From Urechis unicinctus (Eukaryota > Annelida > Polychaeta > Xenopneusta > Urechidae), in NCBI GenBank assembly GCA_034190875.2, contig CM067356.1, forward strand, positions 29,469,204-29,533,203: DNA of 64,000 bases, written 5' to 3'. This document shows positions 13,185 through 26,200 of the stretch, one piece after another. Positions within the stretch are counted from its first letter, which is position 1; each line of letters starts with the position of its first letter. The notes under the pieces were generated by a model. That model was not told the origin of the DNA and did not search any database. It saw only the letters and a list, made by a program, of their open reading frames with translations. A program made the translations under genes and the position numbers.

Positions 13185-13439
13185 AAGAATAGAACACTCT
13201 TTGCAGTCTCATCCATTCGATTCAGCATTCCAAAATTCATCAACAATGCCCCGAATATCATGGTAATAAAAATATTCTCTCATTCTTACAGAGGATACTG
13301 CAACTACATAAAAAATGGTTTATCAATAGATACAGGTATATGTGCACCACTCCAAATTGTTATACATGTACTTGCCCACATAAACTAGTCAAGCAAAAAA
13401 GTCATTTGTTATTGTATAAATTCATAATGTGCTACTCAT

Positions 13440-13740
13440 GTCACCAAATTCCTGACTTTGCTAAAACCCTCTGTCTATGTAAATGTTTTCTGTACCTTTT
13501 TACTCAGGTAACATGATGCTGTGACCTCATGTACTTTTATTATTGTGTACTATGTTTCTCTTTTGTACATAGTCTATCTTTTGTGTGTTTCTTCTTTTAT
13601 ATTATTATTATTATTATTATCATTATGTCAGGGTGGCTCCAGCAGCAGCGGCCTATCAGCCTTAGTTGGAGACTCCGTATCAATTGTTCATTGTAGATAT
13701 GTTCAATTGGTTAATAAATTGATCTGAATCTGAAATCTGA
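13440..13740 (+). mobile_element. Possible 3' end of a non-LTR retrotransposon
   Basis: A (TTA)n stretch is followed by a short GC-richer tail, AATAAATT and a terminal run of TCTGAA repeats (13721-13746). Short terminal repeats after an untranslated tail are typical of CR1-like LINEs. No coding part is recognisable. Confidence 0.4.
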
Positions 13741-13804
13741 ATCTGACGGTCTGTGCTTTTTGACCGGAGGAAGAACCATCAAAAAGAGTCTGGTACCAAT
13801 ACTT

Positions 13805-13950
13805 CCCGGCAATATGTACACCGAAGTGTAGTAAGGGCGCGAAAGCTCGCTCGGGAGAAAGAGTGCGTTTCCAATTTTGTTCTCAGGTCATAACGTCCCG
13901 GCAATATGTACACCGAAGTGTAGTAAGGGCGCGAAAGCTCGCTCTCAGGT
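13805..13950 (+). repeat. Direct repeat of a ~48 bp unit
   Basis: CCCGGCAATATGTACACCGA and the following ~28 bp (ending GAAAGCTCGCTC) occur at 13805 and again at 13897. The unit is unlike the AT-rich surroundings. Confidence 0.7.
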
Positions 13951-14345
13951 CATAACGCGCCATCTTTAAATTGTTTTTGCATACCGTAATGCTATAACCC
14001 TGGGTGTTCAGTAATTAATTACATGCCTTTCAATCTAAATGAAGCTCGATTTATAATGAACTATCACATATATGGCCATTATTAATTTACACGCATATAA
14101 TTGTATCTCACAGAAGAAATTCCGTGTTTATATTGACCTGGTTTCGGTTTCTATTTTACCATCGTGCGTCCTTCAGTCAGTCTAAACTACTGACAAGACT
14201 ACCTATCGTATGTGGTTTTTCGTCGCCCACTTGCATCCACTATGGTGCATGACCGTTTTTGTGGGCGGCGTGATAAATTTTATTGATATGTTGGCCTTAT
14301 ATTTTTGAAGTTCTCTGCCATAAATTTGATCAACTCACTGAATAT

Positions 14346-14415
14346 TACTATTATTAGCCTCGGTCGAACGGTAATATAAATATATTATATAGTCTTCGGA
14401 CGTCTTGCAGGGCTA
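14346..14415. mobile_element. Short hairpin element, AGCC/GGCT family
   Basis: The core runs from AGCCTCGGTCGAACGG to GACGTCTTGCAGGGCT around a TA-rich centre. Identical 9-bp sequences ACTGAATAT flank it at 14337-14345 and 14416-14424, as expected of a target-site duplication. Related cores are at 14449, 14746, 33663 and 40149. Confidence 0.6.
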
Positions 14416-14448
14416 ACTGAATATGTGAATGTGCACAGTGTATTATAA

Positions 14449-14501
14449 AGCCCTACAGGACGTGTGAGTAGTATGAATTTATATTAACGTCGACCTGGGC
14501 T
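14449..14501. mobile_element. Short hairpin element, AGCC/GGCT family
   Basis: Begins AGCCCTACAGGACGT and ends TTAACGTCGACCTGGGCT around an AT centre. No clear flanking duplication is visible. It lies 34 bp after the preceding copy. Confidence 0.5.
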
Positions 14502-14745
14502 AATATTACATTATTAGCCCAACAGACAGCTTGGTACAAAAGAGCTATATTATATTTGTGGCCGTGCGCGGACGTATGATTTCAATATTACATGACGTGC
14601 TGTAAGGTTAATATATCTGTAGACTAGCCCTTCATGAAGTATATATGGATGTATTAACCAAATGACATGTAAGCACAGGGCTAACCTGTAGACTAGCCAA
14701 ACCATTAACATAGACAGTATTTACCAAGTTGATGCAGTTTGATAT

Positions 14746-14798
14746 AGCCCCAGTCCGACTGTGATATACTTATATACCCAGACGTCCTGTAGGGCTAA
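14746..14798. mobile_element. Short hairpin element, AGCC/GGCT family
   Basis: Begins AGCCCCAGTCCGACTG and ends GACGTCCTGTAGGGCTAA. The flanks GTTTGATAT (14737-14745) and GTTCGATAT (14799-14807) match at 8 of 9 bases, consistent with a 9-bp target-site duplication. Confidence 0.6.
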
Positions 14799-14995
14799 GT
14801 TCGATATAGCATCTGTAGATTACCGTATGTCCTAGAGAAGATTGGTATGCTGTGCTAGCTGGTTATAATGTAACAGTCAACAACATTTAGGCAGTGTGTA
14901 GACATCTGCAAGGACAATTTTGCTTACGTTCCCAATACTGAATTCACTATGATGACAACTTGTTAGTGTTTCTGTTTTAGAAGCCAAGTCCAACC

Positions 14996-17807
14996 ATGAG
15001 TGACTCAAGCTCAGATGAGATTGATGCAAATCTGCCTTCAGCTGCAGAATGTGATTCCCGCTGCAAAGAATTTGCTGAAGTAACAGGCACTGACTCGGCC
15101 TTAGCTATGTTCTATCTGCAAGATAGAAACTGGGATGTGCAGGTATGGTGCAAAACAACTGCCCAACAAATATTGTATAATCTTGAAGGAATTAATACCA
15201 TATCGATTGATTTGCACTGTAGGGTACAGCATATAATAGTAGGATTTGAAGGGTTTCTGTTGATTCTATTGGGAAGGTTATTAAACTTTATAGGTCATAC
15301 AATTTAAATTTTATATAAAGGGCCTTTCAAAAATTAAATAAGTCTTTCCTGCAGACTTTTGAACCATAATGAATTGTAGCATAATATACTATAATTTTTG
15401 AATAGCGCGATCCTTTTCTCTTGAATCAGTTACATTCTCTTGTAATGTGTTGATGTGATAACATTGTATTGATAACTTCTCAGTAATGTTAAAATATTGT
15501 GGTATGTTATTTGAATGTTTCTATGTTTTGAGGATATTGTGATTTTGTCTTCTGTTATACTCTGTCATCTTTTTTTGTCATTAGCGAGCTCTGAATGCCT
15601 TCTTTGAAGAGAGTGGTCAGACTGAACCACAGCGAACTAGTTATGACTGCATCAAGAAGAAAGCAACAGGTTGATATGAACTAGCCTCAAATTGATATAT
15701 GATTCACCTGGTAAATTACATTTATGTTAACCAAGAGTTTTAATCCAAGCCCCAATCCCAAGTCTAGAAACATTTGAGCAATAGGTGATATATCCACAAT
15801 GCTTGGTAGGCTTAGCCAAACTATGCTTTGACATATCTAAAGCAACTATGAAGTGTTATGGTGATTATCTTACTATGATTAAAGTTTAGATCAATTGTGA
15901 ATATAGATGTTGTGGAAACAGACCCTGAGCCACACAGAATCCGCTTGATATCCTGGAATATTGATGGCCTAGATAGAAATAATATACAGACCAGATGCTG
16001 TGCAGCATGTGAAATCATAAATAAGTGAGTTATCTTAAAAGGGTTTATACTTTCAGTCATCATTATCATTACCGAAGATAATTATGTTTTTCAGCTGAAA
16101 TTAATTAGCAGGTAGATAGTTTCAAACACAAGGTTGAGGTTGAAGTCTTAATAGACCTTGAGCTATATTATTTCTGGTCTAAAGGAATACTGGCAGATAT
16201 TAACTGGGGGGGTGTATATGAGCTATCATCCTTGATTCATATTGTTTACATATTACATGATGGAATGTTGGTCTGTTTAATACAGGGAGAAGCCAGATGT
16301 TGTCTTTCTTCAAGAAGTAGTTCGAGACACATTTACAACTATAGAAGAACAATGCAGGGATTATTTGGCCATTCCAGGAGACAGAGAGAGCTATTTCACT
16401 ACAGGTAAGAGTGGTTGCGTACATTATAAAGATTCTAAATGTTGTGATGTTGTAATGAAAATGGACAGAGCAGAGGAAATGGTCTCGCAATCTGGTGATA
16501 TATTCATTTGAATGAAGCACAGACCCAGTGGTTCCATGGTATTGAGTTTAGACTTCTACCCTAGCGGCTGGTTTTACATTGCAATGTGATTCTGCCAAGG
16601 GTGGAGGGTGGGTGGGGGGAGGTCGCTGTACAAGGGTTCATGTTGGCAGTGACTATTCAACTATTATAACCACACTCATCCTATATCATGAGATATCACC
16701 TTGTTTTTGAGAATGATGTTAAACCCTATAATTCCATTATTTTTTCTGCATGTGATTGTCAATAATGCATGTTCATTTCAGTGCTTTTGAAATCAAGTAC
16801 AGTCAAATATAAGGAACATTCGGTGAAACCCTTTCACTCCAGTCAGATGTGCCGCAATCTTCTCAAAGTGCAGGTTCTGTAATTATTTGTTTTCATATTT
16901 TTCCACCCTAGAGTCACTGTTAGATAGTAAGAACCCTGCAATGGTACCACATGGGAAAACCTAAATTAATTATTGTTAAATGATATGATATGAAGCACTT
17001 CAAAGATATCCTGCCCAGTTAAGCTGCTCTTTTTGAAAATAACCCTTAAATAAAATTAAACATATATTGCTAACACAGTCATTGTGAATGTTGTAGGCTG
17101 AGCTGAAAGGTATTCCTTGTTTGCTGATGACCTCTCATTTGGAGAGTACGGCTGATTGTTCGGAGGAAAGGAAACGTCAGCTGAGAAAAGCCCTCCATGA
17201 GGTCATCGCTGCTCCTGTGTCCCAAACTGTCCTCTTTGGAGGTGACCTCAATCTAAGGGATAAAGAGGTGGGAGTCATTTTAGCTTGAGGTTTTCTTGTA
17301 TTATCTATACTTTTTTTCAAGGATTCAAGACTGAGTTGAAATTGTTGAAATTGTCAAGTACATATACCAAGGTAATTAATATCTTTCATCATTTGAACTG
17401 TTTTTCAACAAGTCAGAGTTCTGTGGATTAATGTAAGTTTCCTTAATTAATGTTACAACTGTTTTAATTTTTTAACTGTATATTTAACCTTGTTTACATT
17501 TGTTTCCATTGTGACATAGATTGCTGACATTGGGGGTCTTCCAGAGAATATTTTAGACCTCTGGGAAGTTACAGGCAAGCGACCAGAAGCAAAATTTACA
17601 TGGGACTTATCAAGAAATGACAATTTGGTGATGGAAGGTAGAAGGTTCAAACCAAAGTGCAGGTTTGATCGAGTGTACATGCGCCATGCAGGAAGTGTTA
17701 AGATGAAGCCTGTCTACTTTGAGTTGATAGGTATCGAGAGAATTGCCTCCTGTCACAGATTTCCAAGTGACCATTGGGGCATTTTGGCTCATTTTGACAA
17801 GTCGTGA
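14996..17807 (+). CDS. TDP2: Tyrosyl-DNA phosphodiesterase 2
   Basis: Seven exons: 14996-15142, 15585-15669, 15907-16024, 16286-16404, 16782-16873, 17097-17267, 17520-17807, with matching phases and GT-AG borders. The start is the ATG at 14996, opening an acidic Ser-rich N-terminus and a UBA-like segment (ALAMFYLQDRNWDVQ, then RALNAFFE). The endonuclease/exonuclease/phosphatase domain follows with the expected motifs: ISWNIDG, DVVFLQEV, TSHLEST, GGDLNLRD and FPSDHWG. These include the metal-binding Glu and Asp and the catalytic Asp-His of the family. The known enzyme removes 5'-phosphotyrosyl adducts left by topoisomerase II and acts in the nucleus. Length is close to the usual ~300-360 residues. 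No frame break is seen. It lies upstream of the dehydrogenase gene on the same strand. Confidence 0.95.
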
Positions 17808-18261
17808 GATTGACAAGTACTGCAGTGGTGGTCTTCATGTGTGCACAATATTTGTTTCAGCTGCTGCTTACAAACATTAGATAACTAATGTGAACATTAA
17901 ATTTGTGTTGTTGTGTTTTTGACACCCTTAATCAGTCAGAACAAAATACCCTTTAAATTGAAGCATTGATGCAATAATGGATCTGTAGTATGTTAGTGCA
18001 TTCCATTTGCAAACTGATATTTCTAAGGTGTCTTTTTCATGAAAAAAAAGTCATTTAATAATGTTATCATAACCAATATCTTGTAATTCACAATGAAAGT
18101 AGTAAGCAAACAACCAGCTAAAATATGATGTTGTTTATTTCAGTACATGTTATCTGGGCTTCAGCATTGCTATACATGTCCAAAGGAAATTGAAGAAATC
18201 TTCCGCAGGGAATTTATTATATATTCTGCAATACGAGAATATTTTTGTCAGGAATTACATA
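17808..18261. other. TDP2 3' flank, no further gene seen
   Basis: AT-rich sequence after the stop codon, presumably 3' UTR and spacer. No canonical AATAAA was identified with confidence. Confidence 0.4.
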
Positions 18262-18782
18262 TTAAAGAGGCTGTTCAGCCCCATATTGGGCACTCGGGGA
18301 CCATTTTGATGATGATAATACATAGCTACGTTTAACACAGACATAAATAATCTTTTAATTTGTGCTGAAAATCATGTTGATAAATTTTCAACATTATTAT
18401 TTGACTGGAAATATTCATGATGTACTGTAGAAATCTTTTTTATTTAGTTGTGTCATTCCATCGAGAATGCTGCCTCCCTAAAACAATGAATCACACGAAT
18501 GTTAGCTGTAAATCATTATGGGCTCCATTACTCGCTATCAATTGTACTCTTCAGCTTAGGTTACAAAATATATTTTTCATCAAATCTTCACTAATTAAAG
18601 TGGTGGGCATTATTTGCGAAAAAATTAGACCGACAAGCACGAAGGGTAATTTCCGACAACTTGGCGACAGCCGAAGTAAGGATCATTTTCAGAGACCGCA
18701 GCAACTGGCAGCGACTGAAAGTCTGAAAACTTTAAACTTTTGGTTTCCAAGGTACAAATATGGGGCAGAACAGTCTCTTTAA
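18262..18782. mobile_element. Non-autonomous TIR element flanked by TTAA
   Basis: Terminal inverted repeats AGAGGCTGTTCAGCCCCATA (left) and the complement of TATGGGGCAGAACAGTCTCT (right) match over about 25 bp. TTAA occurs on both outer sides (18262-18265 and 18779-18782). The interior of ~520 bp has no transposase. TTAA target sites are used by piggyBac-like transposases, but the terminal bases are not the usual CCC, so the superfamily is uncertain. Confidence 0.65.
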
Positions 18783-19056
18783 TAACAATTGTTAACATTT
18801 AAAATGATCAAAAAGTTAGGGTATCCCAACTTTTTAATTTTGTTAAAATGTATAGCATATTTGTGTAAGATCAACCCCAGTGCTACATTAGTTAGTGACA
18901 ATCCCTATCTTGGAAAACCAAAAATACTAAATGATCTTGAAATACACCAGACTATCACCAAACATTACTCACACATTTAGCATGGAACCAATTATCAGCT
19001 TAAACAGACTCGATCTCACGAGGTTTATAAGTTTAAAAACAACTACTATATTTACA

Positions 19057-19103
19057 CAAGGAGTTATAACCTTTGTAAGGAGCTTTAGATATGTAACTCC
19101 TTG
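19057..19103. mobile_element. Ultra-short hairpin insertion (CAAGGAG family, copy A, 47 bp)
   Basis: Starts CAAGGAGTTATAACC and ends ATGTAACTCCTTG, an inverted repeat of the first ten bases. The flanks ATTTACA at 19050-19056 and 19104-19110 are identical, giving a 7-bp target-site duplication. The interior contains AGCTTTAG, also found in copy D. Confidence 0.75.
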
Positions 19104-19348
19104 ATTTACAGAATCAAAAGACAAACGGCTAAAACGTATTTTAAAGATATCAAACACTGAAAATGTAGAGGAAACCTGAAAATAAAGAAAATATGGCCTT
19201 CTCTGTTCAGCAGAAGCAGTACGGAGTTGGAACAGAAAAGCTGAACGGAAGCAATGTTTATATTCTCATATTGGCACATGGAAAAGACTCATTTTTCTTA
19301 ACTCTCCCTAGCTAGACTAGAAATAATGCTGCCGAACGAGTGACAGTG

Positions 19349-19466
19349 TAGGCAAGGCAACTCGCCCCTGGTGTTTTGATGATCTGATGCCACCATACAG
19401 CTCGGATGTGAGAGATCGAAAGTAGTAAATGGCGCGTAGCTGTCAGAGACGGAGTTTCTTTGCCTA
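19349..19466. mobile_element. MITE of the TAGGCAA family (118 bp)
   Basis: Left end TAGGCAAGGCAACTCGCCCC and right end GGAGTTTCTTTGCCTA form a terminal inverted repeat. The flanks GTGACAGTG (19340-19348) and GTGACATTG (19467-19475) match at 8 of 9. Internal sequence (CAGCTCGGATGTGAGAGATC) is shared with the 620 bp copy ending at 57377. Confidence 0.75.
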
Positions 19467-20212
19467 GTGACATTGGTGACTAGCTCTGTTCTGTTGGGCT
19501 AGTGGTGACATACAATCACTCTCTGTTGTACCTAGATTAACGTCTTAAAATGGTAAATACCGCCTCTTTTAATCATGGAGCTGATGTATCTTCACACTTA
19601 ACCAATAATTTACCAAAAGCCATGATCTCAGAATGTTTAGACAATTAGAGTTGCCCCATCATGCCAAACTAACAACCTTCAAAAGTGCTGCTCTGAAAGG
19701 ATACTCAATAAGTTGATCTTTGACGTTAAAGATCAACGAGGATGTATATTCTGATGTGAGATCAACGGTTAACTGGTTAATCGGAGCCTTTATCGTCAAC
19801 ATGTTACGGTTTATGTCACGGTTCAATGCACCAAGGAAATTTGCTGTTGTTGCAAAACGGTCCAAGGCAACAGTGCGGACGGGTTTGTACAATTTGTGTT
19901 AATTTGATTTGTTTCAAACGTGGGCGGGAGGGGTTACTCGTGTGAGTTTCCCAGTGGGCTGAGTCGATGCAACGCAATAAATTCCAAGTGTCATTGGAGT
20001 AATTCATTTCTTTTCCTGTGAAATTTCCTGATATAAATACGTAATGCAAAAGTTCTGTATTTCTTTGACTATTGGGCCCTGTTTTTATTTCGCTATTTGG
20101 GTCTGTAATCTGAACCAATCCATTGTCTGTCTTTTTTAAAGCATGTTTCATAGCTAAATATTTGATTCGCTCTTATATTGGCATCTTAAAAACTTATTTT
20201 AACACCCTGCAG

Positions 20213-23200
20213 GTTATGATGTGGAAGCAGAGCTTGCTGGTCTGGATAATGAATCCCCATCTAGTGTCTCTATCCCCTTTGCCAGAGCTAAGATAGGCAA
20301 CTTCCAACAGGAACCCCCACATCTTGGCAATCAGTTCTTAGAAGACACACTGTAAGAAGCTTCCTCAAAAGACACATGCCACCAAAGGTACTGGTATTGA
20401 ATTGGGGTGGGGTGGGTGATGGATGCATAGGGCTTGTTGCATAACGATTTTAGTAAGATGAGATATCTGATATGCTGTTGCAGGCGGCAAAACGCCTATT
20501 CATCGATCATCATAAAGCTGTTCACCCATTAGTCAAACACATCTGCAGGGACCTTGAAATTATACCGCAGTCTATGTTGGTCCCAGTGCTTCTTGTCGAG
20601 ACTTGAATATGTTCAATAGTGGGTGCAGTCACAACTTCATAAGGAGGCTGATTTAATTATTCACCACCCTCTTGGAGCAAAAATGCATTCGGTTTGAGGT
20701 ATTTTAGTGCTTCTTTTAAATTCTGTAGGGATGAAACTCGCGTGCCTGACTCATTTACCAATGGAAACATGCAACTACTATCCACATCAAACAATCCTTG
20801 GATAAATTAGTAAACAAGTATGGTATATCCAAGCATCCTTCTAAAGACCAGGGTTGGCAGGTTTATACACATGCTCCTCGTATCTCAGGTCTGCCATCCC
20901 CGGGACCAGTTGTGTTGCTCTTCACTGGACTGCCTCAATCAACTCGATATCTTTTACTCTCCTTGCACTCCACACTGATGACGCATACTCAATTCTGGGC
21001 CCGATCAGCCTTTTGTAGAGGAAGTTGTAGGTCATTTTGTCCATATAAACGAAAGACCTTCTGACAATCCCCACAAGCCTATTTGCTGACGAAATGATGT
21101 TGGGGCAGTGGGTGGTAAATGACAAATTGTTATCTATGTGAACCCATAGATCCTTTTCAACACTATTTTCCTTGAGGAATACTTCGCTTGAGCCTTCCCC
21201 CATAATGTACTTGTGGTACGCTTGTTGCTTACCAAGATATAGGACTTGACATTTCTCTGGGTGGAAGATGAGCTGCCATTCCTGTGACCACCTGAACATG
21301 ACGTCTATGTCAAGCTGGAGTTTGGCGCAGTCATCTTCACAATTTGCCCTGTCATAGATCGTTGTATCATCATCGTACATTTTGATGACACATTTTACAG
21401 TATCTGGCAGATCATTGATAAATATCACAAACATAAGTGGACCCAAAATGCAGCCCTGGTAAAATTCCACTAGTAACATCTGCTCGGTTAGAAAATGCTC
21501 CGTTCACACAGACTTGTTGTTGCCTTCCTGTCACGCCATAGCTGTTCACTTTAGATAAGAGTCTCTAATGGGGTACGGAATCGAAGGCTTTCTGAAAGTC
21601 ACAGTATACTATATCTATATTGTCTCCATCATCAAGCATGTCAGTCCATTCTTCCATGCAGCCCAGATGTTGTGTCATGGTTGACCTGTCAGGTTGGAAT
21701 CCATGTTGGTGGGTCTGGAGAAAGAATTTTCTTGCACAGTGATTCCAGAATTCTGCAAACAATCAGAGTGAGGGCTACTGGACGGTAGTTTGCTGCCTCA
21801 TGCTTACTCCCCTTTCTTGTATATTGGACTGATTTGTGAGAGCTTCCAGTCAAAAGGGAGCTCTTCTGACTGCATAGACTTATTGAATATAAGAGCCAGT
21901 GGTGCTGCTAGGGCTTCTCCTGCCTCCTTCAATACTTTGGGATGGATCTTATCTGGCCCACATGACTTGTTGGCATTCTGTGCTTTCAGCTTCATTGCAA
22001 CATCTGCAGTCTCAACCACTAAATCTGCAAGTTCGGGCTTTGGATGATGAGTTACTGGTGGTGATATATTACTAGTATTTTCCTTGGTGAAGAGAACCGT
22101 GGCTCTGTCGGCATTAGATTTAGCACGCTTCTGATTGTGCCCAGTGTTAAGATCAGGTATCTTTGATCTTGTTTTGAGCTTTCATGCCACACAGTTCCAA
22201 AAAGCCTTGGGGTTCTGCTTCGACTCCTTTGCGATCTTCTTTTCGAAATCTCATTTCGCCTTGCACCCAACGTGCTTGGTTTGGAGACCTTGTAAACTGT
22301 TTACATACCTCACCTTCTTTAGACAACAGGAATCTTTTCCAACTGCGGTGCTTCTGTTTTACCGTTTTAAGGACTGCGTTATTCATCCAGAGTTTGTTCC
22401 TAGCATTCTTCCTTGGTGATGTCTGAGGGATATATTTCTCACATACACTATCCAACTTATTCTTCAAGATCTTCCAGCATTCATCCACACTTCTGTTGAT
22501 GAATAAAACCACCCAGTCAATATCCATCAGTTTCTCCACAATTGCAGAATAATAATACTTTATAATATTTAAACCTTATTTTGTTGTGAACGGTTGAGGT
22601 GTAGTCACATAACATTTCAAATAATTCTGCTGAGTGGTCGCCCTTGCCAAGAGATATGTTCAGCATTCCTAATTTGTTCTTCCTCATCAGTGAAAACTAG
22701 GTAAAGGATGTTGGATTTTTGACCTTCTCTGTATCTGGTCAGCTCCTTGATATGCTGTGTGAGGAAGACATTCCTTGATGCCCCAAGAAACTTGGATGCT
22801 AGTGGGCTGAGTAAGGTACATAAGTGGTCATCATTTTCCCCAGAGCTTTTGGGGCTTCTGTATATGCAGCCTACAAACATCTTCTTTCCAGTTGTCTGAA
22901 TGATTTCAGCCCAAATCATCTCTTGGGTGGCGTTTGTACTGATGGTGGTGTTTTCTGATGGAGTGAGATTATTTCTTATTTTTCAATCGGGTGGTGGCGA
23001 CTTGCCCTTGGATAATTGTTTCCATTTTTATCTTTTCCATCTCTTTTTTAATTTATCCTAGAAGGTGGCTCCATGTAACACGTGAGTGTTGGTGTGCCGT
23101 TAAACCCTATACTTACCTTACCTTACCTTCATAACCCTGGAGCAGTAACTCACTGGGGTCTAGCGGGAAACGTGAATTATTGGGCTTAGCCTCTGTAATA

Positions 23201-26200
23201 GCAACAACGTGAGGGTAATGCAGCTCAACTTGAGATCCCTTGAGGATCCATGCGATGGGGAATTGCAGAAGTTCAATTGTTGCAAATCTGTCGACTGGGT
23301 GCTAGTGATATTTGCTGTCTTTTCTTCCTTTTGTTGGGTTTAGCACATATAGTCAAGTTGGTTTAACTTGCTTGTTACTGGGGTGTTCCATTCATAATTC
23401 AGTGGGTTCCACAGGAAACACACATTCATCGCCATTCAAGCTACCCATTGCGGTCATCATGTCTAGATATTTCTGTTCACTCTTGCATTATGGTCGAGCA
23501 CTCACTGAGCAGTTCTCTCTCTTGGGAACTGACATATTGGTAGGCTCCATACTGCACTTTGTTTACCCATTTGCCGGTGATATCTGCCTCTGTCCGTTTT
23601 TCCCCCTCAGTGTTCGTACTCCTAACTCTTTCCCATTGGGATAGAGTAAGGTCATTTGAGACACTTACTCCGATCTTCTGATTTTTTACCCAGTCTGATT
23701 ATGTTCTTGACCTTGAACTCGGTTATTTCAAGAACCTCTGTGCAAAAGGACCCAAAGAATTTTGGGTCATTCTCCTTACGTTTCAATGGCCCTGCACCAT
23801 CACTCTCTTTCACACGATGTACAATTATTGTCATCTCTGTCTTCGCGACTTTTTTCCTCCAACTTCTGGGCATTTATGACATCCTTCAGGATGTTTTTAT
23901 AATCTGCTGCTGATGGTGCACTTGGTGTGTATGTTGCAGCAACTTTAGCTCAGCTATTTTCAACTGCTTTTGGGACGTCAATAGAGGAAATGATATTCTG
24001 TTAAAAAAACAGAAATTTTATCCCCAATATTGAGTTCAAGGTCATGCCACTTATCCATCTTCTTTTCCATGATGCTGAATTTCACTTCAACAGCTGGTTT
24101 TACCCACCTTCATGAAGCAGAACCAGAAACAACGTGCCCTTTAAAGTGTGTCATATTCACTGTCCCTCATATTGATGCACAAATATTTGTTGCAGCTGCC
24201 ATCACATTCCAGAACTTTTTCCTCAACATCAGCAAAGCTTTTGTGGCACACTGCACATGTCCGTGCATCTTCTTCATCACCAGTAGCTCCCCACACATAC
24301 GTTTGCTTTTTGTTTTCTTTGCCACTGATCAGGAGCTCCTCTTCTTACTAGGGAATGTTAGATATTTCTTTAGCCAATATATTGTCACTACTCGATCCAT
24401 TCCCATGGTTTTAATGTACACCATAAAGGGAATTGAAATTAGGCTCCTTGCTTTCAGTTCAAACTAGTTGCAGAAAATCCTCAAAATATCATATTTTTAT
24501 GCGTTTTTACGTGTAAACCACGCACCTGTCTCGGATCAATGATCACTTATACACAATAATAAAAAAACTATAAGAAAATACATCCGTTTTCATGGCACAA
24601 CTTCCAAAAACAATCCTGCCTTCAAGAAGCAGGCACTGCCAGTTCAGACGGTCTTTAATTAATTAGTAGCTTGTGATGAAGCCTTAAATTATTGAATTAA
24701 GATATGATTTTGCCATTATTGTATTGTAGGGTTTGTAGGTGTGACCCCTCATCCCGCATGATGCTTGGGGGATCCTCTCAAAAATGTACTGCATGCGTAG
24801 GTTATTATGTAATGTGTGTTGAGGGCCGCTGACTGGATTTCTCCATCATCGGCCTGTGGGTACTCCACTAGGCAATCAGGTTATGACGCAACCCAGGGCC
24901 CATCACACAGTCACCTATGGAGTGCTTGCTGCCTGATAAATTTCACCTCTACATTACACTGAGGAGAGATCCTTTAGTGTGTGTGAATCATGCAGATTAA
25001 TCACTAATCATTTTATTGGAAGGAATAAATACATCACATATCAATCAAACCAGGTGTCTTCTTTAGGGGAAACACCAGTACTTTAAAAAATAGGTTTTTA
25101 TTGTCCAGTTAATATGGGGGTCACATATGGGGCAACGGGTGCAAAAAATGTGTTTCTGACATGGATTTTGTGTGTGTGTGTGTTTGAGGCGGGATATATA
25201 GTAAGAGCTACCATATTTGGGAGAATGTTTTGAATATCATGTAGGTGTTTGATGAAGTTGCATTGGATTTGGAGCGATTTGGTCTTCGAGTTGCCACGGA
25301 TGTGTATGTCCTGGGTTTGGAATGTGAGAGGAACCCTCCCTCACTCCGCCACTACGACGCATGGGGTAAACGTGTGGATGAAATCGTTACATGTGAAGCA
25401 TGGAGGAAGCAGAAGGAAGTTGCTGCTGAAGAAGGACTTGTTGCTATTGCCTACGAGAGGAAGCATCAGCAGTGGAGGTAAGGTGGCTGGTGGTGGTCAT
25501 TTATCAAAGAAAGAGGAGCCACAAATGAATTATTCAGGAGAAGCTTTAGGAAGAGGATACAGGATATTGTTTATTAGACAAAGCATTGGGAAGGGTAGCA
25601 ATAAATATTGTTTATTGAGAGAAGCCTTTGGGAAGGGGGAATTGAGTTTTGTATTGAAAAGGGAAGCATTTAGAAGAGAGGTGCTGGATATGTTTCATTT
25701 GAACATAATTAGGGTAAAAGATGAAGGAACTCAGCTTCCTGTATAGGATGGTAATCATGTATGGTTTAGAAAAAGTTTGACTGGGGAAGGAAGTTTCGGA
25801 GGCTTGTGTTATGTGAATGCATCGATCATTCTTATGATTTTAACTACCTGTTATTGGAATGATCCGATCTTTTATCTCTAATTGTCTATCATTTAAAACC
25901 ATCTTTGTTGTATGATTGAAGTCGCCTCCACCAGATGGCCAAGATGTACCTCTACAATCCCTCCTCTGGCCTGTATTCCTGTCCCCTTGCCATGACAGAT
26001 GGTGCAGCTAAATCACTAGAGGTCAGTAGTGAGACTTTTAACTTGGTATCAATGGAAGTGACAAACTCCAATAGACTTTCATTGTACCACAATATGTGTA
26101 GGCTGAGGCTGGCAGATCTCTGTCAGTCTTGAATGGAATTGGTTAGAATATGTGTAAAAATTTCCTTCTTTACTGTATTTGATATCTTAATACATTTGGA

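Noticed and set aside
14996..15307. Continuous 103-residue frame as a stand-alone gene
   Set aside because: Only the first 49 codons match TDP2; the rest is read-through into the intron past the donor at 15143.
25249..25746. 165-residue + frame in the dehydrogenase region
   Set aside because: It is an alternative frame over the true exon (25245-25477) and runs into the intron.
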